From NCBI GenBank assembly GCA_031258055.1, contig JAIRNM010000389.1, positions 1 to 8,499 of the forward strand: a stretch of DNA of 8,499 bases, read 5' to 3'. The position numbers and the translations under genes are program-made. Numbering within the stretch: position 1 is the stretch's first letter; every line of letters starts with the position of its first letter. This document shows positions 5,361-8,499 of the stretch, piece by piece. This DNA comes from Bifidobacteriaceae bacterium. Its GTDB lineage: Bacteria > Actinomycetota > Actinomycetes > Actinomycetales > WQXJ01. Under the pieces are notes generated by a model. It was not told the origin of the DNA. It saw only the letters and a list, made by a program, of their open reading frames with translations, and did not search any database.

Positions 5361-5821
5361 CCGCCCCCCGAGCCGCCTCGCCAACACCGGCAGGCGCGCT
5401 AAAGGAGGACAACAGGGACCGGGTCTATCTTCTGGACGCCAACATTCTCATTCCCTTGGCAGACAGCGGCAACACCGATCACGGCGCTGCGATCACCTGG
5501 CTCGGCCGGTCCAAGCAATTCGCGACCTGCCCCATCACTGAAGGCGCACTGGTGCGATACATGGTCCGAATCGGCGCCGGAAGCGCCGCTGCCGCCCGCT
5601 TGGTCTCGGCGGTCGCCGCCTCCCCCCGCGCTCATTTCTGGCCCGACGATCTGTCTTATGCCAAGGTCGCGTTGGACGACGTCTACGGGCATCGCCAAGT
5701 CACCGACAGCTACCTCTTGGCGTTGGTTCGCCATCATCCGGGGGCGCGGCTGGCGACCTTTGATCAGGCTTTGGCGGCGCGGGCCACCGATGTCGCAGAA
5801 TTGGTGCCCCGCGCCAACTGA
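5357..5821 (+). CDS. vapC: VapC-type PIN-domain ribonuclease toxin (pair 3)
   Basis: This protein has 154 residues from the GTG at 5357, which overlaps the antitoxin stop and has AAGGA 6 bases upstream. The PIN domain keeps its four acidic residues: D27 in VYLLDANILIPLAD, E62 in CPITEGALVRYM, D117 in QVTDSYLLALV, and D136 in LATFDQALAARA. This TEGALVR / TDSYLLALA / TFD pattern is typical of one VapC subgroup acting on structured RNA; the substrate is not predictable here. Oddity: about 22 residues, rich in Ala, Pro and charge, precede the first PIN strand, where such toxins usually begin with one or two residues. A strong AAAGGAGG (5401-5408) lies inside this extension, but no in-frame ATG, GTG or TTG follows; the codon before YLLDAN is GTC. 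The coupled GTG is therefore the only good start. Confidence 0.92.
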   Translation: MTAPRAASPTPAGALKEDNRDRVYLLDANILIPLADSGNTDHGAAITWLGRSKQFATCPITEGALVRYMVRIGAGSAAAARLVSAVAASPRAHFWPDDLSYAKVALDDVYGHRQVTDSYLLALVRHHPGARLATFDQALAARATDVAELVPRAN

Positions 5822-5873
5822 CCCGCACGCCTCGGTGTCCTTTGGACAACAGGTTCCAGCCGCTTTTTGGCTT

Positions 5874-5899
5874 GGCCTAGCTCGCCCAGCGCTAGGACC
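5874..5899. terminator. Hairpin between converging vapC3 and ABC genes
   Basis: CCTAGC (5876-5881) and GCTAGG (5891-5896) are perfect 6-base arms around a 9-base loop, extended by GG/CC across a bulged A. It sits in the 89-base gap between two converging genes, where a two-way terminator is expected. No T-tract follows on either strand, so termination is only suggested by position. A separate CTTTTTGG run is at 5862-5869. Confidence 0.35.
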
Positions 5900-5910
5900 A
5901 GCCCGTCCAG

Positions 5911-7947
5911 TTACACGGCGGCGGTTTCGGGAGCGAATTGGACGGCGTAGAGCTTGGCGTAAAGGCCGTCGGCGGCCAGCAGTTCGGTGTGGGTGCCGCG
6001 CTCAACCACTTGGCCATCGTCTAGCACGACGATCTGGTCCGCCCCGCGCACAGTTGACAGGCGGTGCGCTATGACCAGCGACGTGCGGCCCCGCAGAGCT
6101 TCTGCTAGCGCTCTTTGAACAGCCGCCTCAGACTCCGAATCAAGGTGAGCGGTCGCTTCGTCCAGCACCACGATCGCGGGGGCTTTCAGCAAGAGCCGAG
6201 CTATCGCGATGCGTTGGCGTTCGCCGCCCGAGAGTCGGTATCCGCGATCCCCGACAATGGTGTCGAGTCCGCTCGGCAGTTCCCGCACAAACCCGGCCTG
6301 GGACCGCTCAAGGGCGGTCCACAATTCCGCTTCCGTGGCGGATGGCCGCGCGTACAGCAAGTTAGCGCGCAGCGATTCGTGGAACAGATGGGCGTCTTGC
6401 GCCACTATTCCGACCGCCCGATTTATTGAAGATTCAGTCAGGCCGCGCGCGTCTTGCCCATACAATTGTACGCTCCCCTTCGTCGGGTCGTACAGCCGCG
6501 ACACCAGCAACGACGTAGTTGACTTGCCCGCGCCGGATGGCCCGACCAGCGCCACCATGGCACCGCTGGGAACCGAGAAGGACACGTCCCGCAGCGTCCA
6601 TTCCACCCTGTCACCCGCCACCATCCGGTCGTCTTGGCCGATGCCGTCGCCCCCGCTCATCCCCAGCGCCGCCGTTTCGAGCCGACTGGGTGCCGCCCCT
6701 GGTTTGAGTCCGCCGCGCGCCCCTGGTTTGAGTCCGCCGGGCGCCCCTGGTTCAAGCCGACCGGGTGCCGCTCCTGGTTCAAGTGACGCCAACGACACCG
6801 CCGCCGGGAGAGGGTAATGGAACCAGACTTGATCGAAGCGGATAGCCGGGACGTTGCTAGCCGACCCACCACCGGTCCGTTTGGGCTTTAGGTCGTGGGC
6901 GTCGGGGGCATCGCTGACCAACGGCCGCAGATCGAGCACTTCCAGTACGCGCTCAAACGAAACCAACGTTGTCATGATGTCAACTTGCACGTTGGACAGG
7001 GCTGTGATCGGGATATAGAGCCGGTTGAGCAGGGCCACTAACGCCACCAACACGCCAACTGTCAGTTCGCCCCGGATGGACAGCCAGCCGCCCAGACCGT
7101 AAACCACTGCCACCGCCACAGAGGCGATCAGCATCATCCCGATGCGTAAGGCGCTGCCGTACATGGCCGACTTGATGCCGATGCGGCGGACGGCATCGGC
7201 ATTCTTGGCATATGCGGCCGCCTCGCGGGCCGGGTCGCCATAATTCTTGACCAACGCGGCCCCGGCGACGGAAAACCGTTCGGTCATAGTCTGCGACATG
7301 GTGGCGTTCAGGTCCATCGATTGACGGGCGATCCGGGCTAGGCGGCGACCGACCCAACGCACCGGCAAGATGAAGACCGGCACCAGAATCAACGAAATCA
7401 AGGTCACTTGCCAGGACATCGACACCATGGCCACGATCACGAAGACAACCGTCAAAGTGTTGGACACCACCGATGACAGGGTCGAACTGAAGGCCTGTTG
7501 GGCGCCTAAGACGTCTCCGTTCAGGCGTTGGGTCAAAGCGCCGGTCTGGGTGCGGGAGAAGAAAGACAGGCTGAGGCGCTGGACGTGGTCGAAGACGCGG
7601 GTCCGCAAATCGTAGATCAGGCCCTCCCCGATCTTGGCGCCCATGTAGCGTTCGCCTAGGCCAAGCCCAGCCGAGGCGACGGCCAAGGCGGCTACCAGGC
7701 TGGCCAGCCAGAGCACCAGGCTGAGGCGCCCAGGGGTGATGCCGCGGTCGATGATTGCTCGGTAAACCAGCGGCGTGGCCGCCCCGACCGCCGCGTCAAA
7801 GCTAATCAAGACCACTAGGACGGCGATAGCCCGGCGGTATGGCCTAGCGAAACCAACGATTCGTTTCAGTGTGGCGCGAGTCAGCTTCTTGCTGGTGACC
7901 GATGGATCCTGGCGAAAGGACCGGAACATCGGACCACCCATAGGCAT
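5911..7947 (-). CDS. ABC exporter, fused membrane and ATPase domains, with repeat insert
   Basis: This 678-residue half-transporter of the MsbA/multidrug type pumps an unidentified substrate out of the cell, as a homodimer or with a partner encoded elsewhere. The N-terminal two thirds hold an ABC transmembrane domain with about six helices (roughly 36-320). The ATPase domain has its A-loop at FHYP (Y378), Walker A GPSGAGKST (469-477), Q-loop Q517, signature LSGGE (572-576), Walker B IVVLDEAT with catalytic E597, and switch His 628. All essential residues are present. Oddity: a Gly/Pro-rich insert of about 65 residues lies between the A-loop and TLRDVSF, containing repeats such as LEPGAAPGR and LKPGARGG. 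Of two nearby ATGs (7951-7953 and 7945-7947) I chose the second, 7 bases after GGAAGG (7955-7960); the first is only one base from it. Uncertain: importer versus exporter direction is inferred from the fold; the substrate is unknown. Confidence 0.93.
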   Translation of the reverse strand: MPMGGPMFRSFRQDPSVTSKKLTRATLKRIVGFARPYRRAIAVLVVLISFDAAVGAATPLVYRAIIDRGITPGRLSLVLWLASLVAALAVASAGLGLGERYMGAKIGEGLIYDLRTRVFDHVQRLSLSFFSRTQTGALTQRLNGDVLGAQQAFSSTLSSVVSNTLTVVFVIVAMVSMSWQVTLISLILVPVFILPVRWVGRRLARIARQSMDLNATMSQTMTERFSVAGAALVKNYGDPAREAAAYAKNADAVRRIGIKSAMYGSALRIGMMLIASVAVAVVYGLGGWLSIRGELTVGVLVALVALLNRLYIPITALSNVQVDIMTTLVSFERVLEVLDLRPLVSDAPDAHDLKPKRTGGGSASNVPAIRFDQVWFHYPLPAAVSLASLEPGAAPGRLEPGAPGGLKPGARGGLKPGAAPSRLETAALGMSGGDGIGQDDRMVAGDRVEWTLRDVSFSVPSGAMVALVGPSGAGKSTTSLLVSRLYDPTKGSVQLYGQDARGLTESSINRAVGIVAQDAHLFHESLRANLLYARPSATEAELWTALERSQAGFVRELPSGLDTIVGDRGYRLSGGERQRIAIARLLLKAPAIVVLDEATAHLDSESEAAVQRALAEALRGRTSLVIAHRLSTVRGADQIVVLDDGQVVERGTHTELLAADGLYAKLYAVQFAPETAAV
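6671..6793 (-). repeat. 24/27-base in-frame minisatellite inside the ABC ATPase
   Basis: The core CCTGGTTYRAG recurs at 6698, 6722, 6746 and 6773, with a degenerate first copy at 6671 (GTTTCGAGCCGACTGGGTGC). Steps are 27, 24, 24 and 27 bases, all multiples of three. On the coding strand the units give LEPGAAPGR, LEPGAPGG, LKPGARGG and LKPGAAPSR, about residues 389-422. The unit length changes by exactly one codon, so the array can expand or contract without breaking the gene. Confidence 0.85.
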
Positions 7948-8015
7948 TGACATGCCTTCCAGCCTGCCAGGTCAGAGCCTTGCGTGGAGAAGACGGCCTT
8001 AACAATTCCGCGTCG

Positions 8016-8029
8016 CGGCGCGGGCGCCG
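8016..8029. repeat. GC-rich inverted repeat in the ABC gene leader
   Basis: CGGCGC and GCGCCG are perfect 6-base arms separated by GG. It lies about 70 bases before the ABC start, inside the predicted 100-base leader. The two-base loop is too tight for a full RNA hairpin, so the innermost pair must open. No further function can be read. Confidence 0.3.
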
Positions 8030-8039
8030 CCGGTTCAGG

Positions 8040-8082
8040 TACTGTGCGAACCTTAATAGCGCACAGTAATCGGGACTGTCCC
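8040..8082 (-). promoter_or_regulatory. Candidate ABC gene promoter inside a perfect 9-base-arm operator
   Basis: TACTGTGCG (8040-8048) and CGCACAGTA (8060-8068) are perfect inverted arms around 11 bases. On the minus strand the loop contains TATTAA (8053-8058), a fair -10 box. GGGACA (8077-8082) lies 18 bases upstream as a weak -35. A repressor bound to the dyad would block this promoter, as TetR- and MarR-family proteins do at exporter genes. No regulator gene is seen in the window. The dyad could instead help end uraA transcription, but it has no T-tract. Confidence 0.5.
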
Positions 8083-8111
8083 CATTAGTGGCACGGCATT
8101 GGGAAATGGGG
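8080..8111. repeat. Inverted repeat just after the uraA stop
   Basis: CCCCATT (8080-8086) and AATGGGG (8105-8111) are perfect 7-base arms around 18 bases. The right arm begins 7 bases beyond the uraA stop codon on the minus strand, the place for a terminator. There is no T-run after it, so intrinsic termination is doubtful. Confidence 0.35.
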
Positions 8112-8118
8112 GAAAGAA

Positions 8119-8499
8119 CTAGGCGGCGACGTCTGTGCCGCGCCACTTACCCAAGCCGCGCATGGCGTGGTAGAAGGCGAAGGCCGTGACGGTGCCGACC
8201 ACAATGCCGGTAATCTCCACATCGCCGAACTTGAACGAGGCGTTAGCTATGCCCAGGATCAGAGCAGCGGCAGCCGGGAAGAGGTTGACCGGGCGCGCGA
8301 AATCAACCTTGTTCTCAACCCAAATGCGGGCTCCGAGCAAGCCGATCATTCCGTAGAGAACCACGCCCGCGCCGCCGATGACGCCAGCGGGGACGGTGTG
8401 GACGGCCTCGCCGAACTTCGGGATCAAGGACAACACCAGGGCGGTGGCGGCCGCCACCCAGTAGACGGCGGTCGAGTAGACCTTGGTGGCCGCCATCAC
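8119..8499 (-). CDS. uraA: Uracil/xanthine permease (NCS2 family), C-terminal part
   Basis: The last 126 codons of a gene that runs off the right edge; NCS2 proteins are usually about 400-450 residues. The segment FGEAVHTVPAGVIGGAGVVLYGMIGLLGARIWVEN is typical of UraA-like nucleobase:proton symporters: the VPAGVIGG loop, then a membrane helix with GMIGLLGARI. At least four hydrophobic stretches follow one another, and the protein ends in a short polar tail (GKWRGTDVAA). It should sit in the inner membrane and import uracil or a related base; uracil versus xanthine cannot be decided without the N-terminal half. The TAG stop is at 8119-8121. The 171-base gap to the ABC gene carries its own promoter-like signals, so the two are probably separate units. 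The residue at the edge is not the real start. Confidence 0.88.
   Translation of the reverse strand: MMAATKVYSTAVYWVAAATALVLSLIPKFGEAVHTVPAGVIGGAGVVLYGMIGLLGARIWVENKVDFARPVNLFPAAAALILGIANASFKFGDVEITGIVVGTVTAFAFYHAMRGLGKWRGTDVAA

Noticed and set aside
3447..5821. Tandem duplication of one vapBC pair
   Set aside because: The three antitoxins differ in fold or sequence, and the PIN proteins share only the scattered acidic motif residues.
5658..6074. 138-codon plus-strand frame
   Set aside because: Out-of-frame shadow of vapC3 that continues antisense to the ABC gene; Arg/Pro/Trp-rich low-complexity sequence.
6209..6817. 202-codon plus-strand frame
   Set aside because: It lies wholly opposite the ATPase domain of the ABC gene, whose motifs are intact. 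It has Ser/Pro/Arg-rich composition typical of an antisense frame in GC-rich DNA.

Overview
This 8.5 kb window looks chromosomal and comes from a high-GC Actinomycetota genome. Three things point there: the left-edge order metG, tatD, rpfB (a classic actinobacterial neighbourhood), an RpfB-type N-terminus with a DUF348 domain, and compact, apparently leaderless promoters with TANNNT -10 boxes. I cannot name the genus from the sequence alone.

Left block (1-3190, all minus strand): methionyl-tRNA synthetase, a TatD-family metal-dependent hydrolase that overlaps it by 4 bases, and the first ~122 codons of an rpfB-like resuscitation-promoting factor. A 137-base gap before rpfB holds a candidate -10 box, a two-tier hairpin and a palindrome that contains the likely Shine-Dalgarno sequence.

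Middle block (about 3191-5910): a small accessory patch. After a 256-base spacer with a strong bipartite inverted repeat and a possible decayed start of rsmI come three complete VapBC-type toxin-antitoxin pairs. They use three dissimilar antitoxins and three dissimilar PIN-domain toxins, oriented +, -, +: RHH plus PIN (3447-4072), AbrB plus PIN (4239-4986) and RHH plus PIN (5130-5821). All four acidic PIN residues are present in each toxin. In every pair the antitoxin is first and the genes overlap (4, 17 and 4 bases). The first two pairs converge on a 164-base gap holding a 23-base-period tandem repeat.

Right block (5911-8499, minus strand): a full TMD-NBD ABC exporter subunit whose nucleotide-binding domain is interrupted, just after the A-loop, by a ~65-residue insert encoded partly by a 24/27-base minisatellite. 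A perfect 9-base-arm dyad upstream surrounds a candidate -10 box. The window ends in the C-terminal 126 residues of a UraA-type nucleobase permease.

The housekeeping genes are ordinary. The parts worth a second look are the stack of three unrelated VapBC modules beside metG, the in-frame repeat insert in the ABC ATPase, and several inverted or tandem repeats in the gaps. I see no RNA genes, transposase or CRISPR array.
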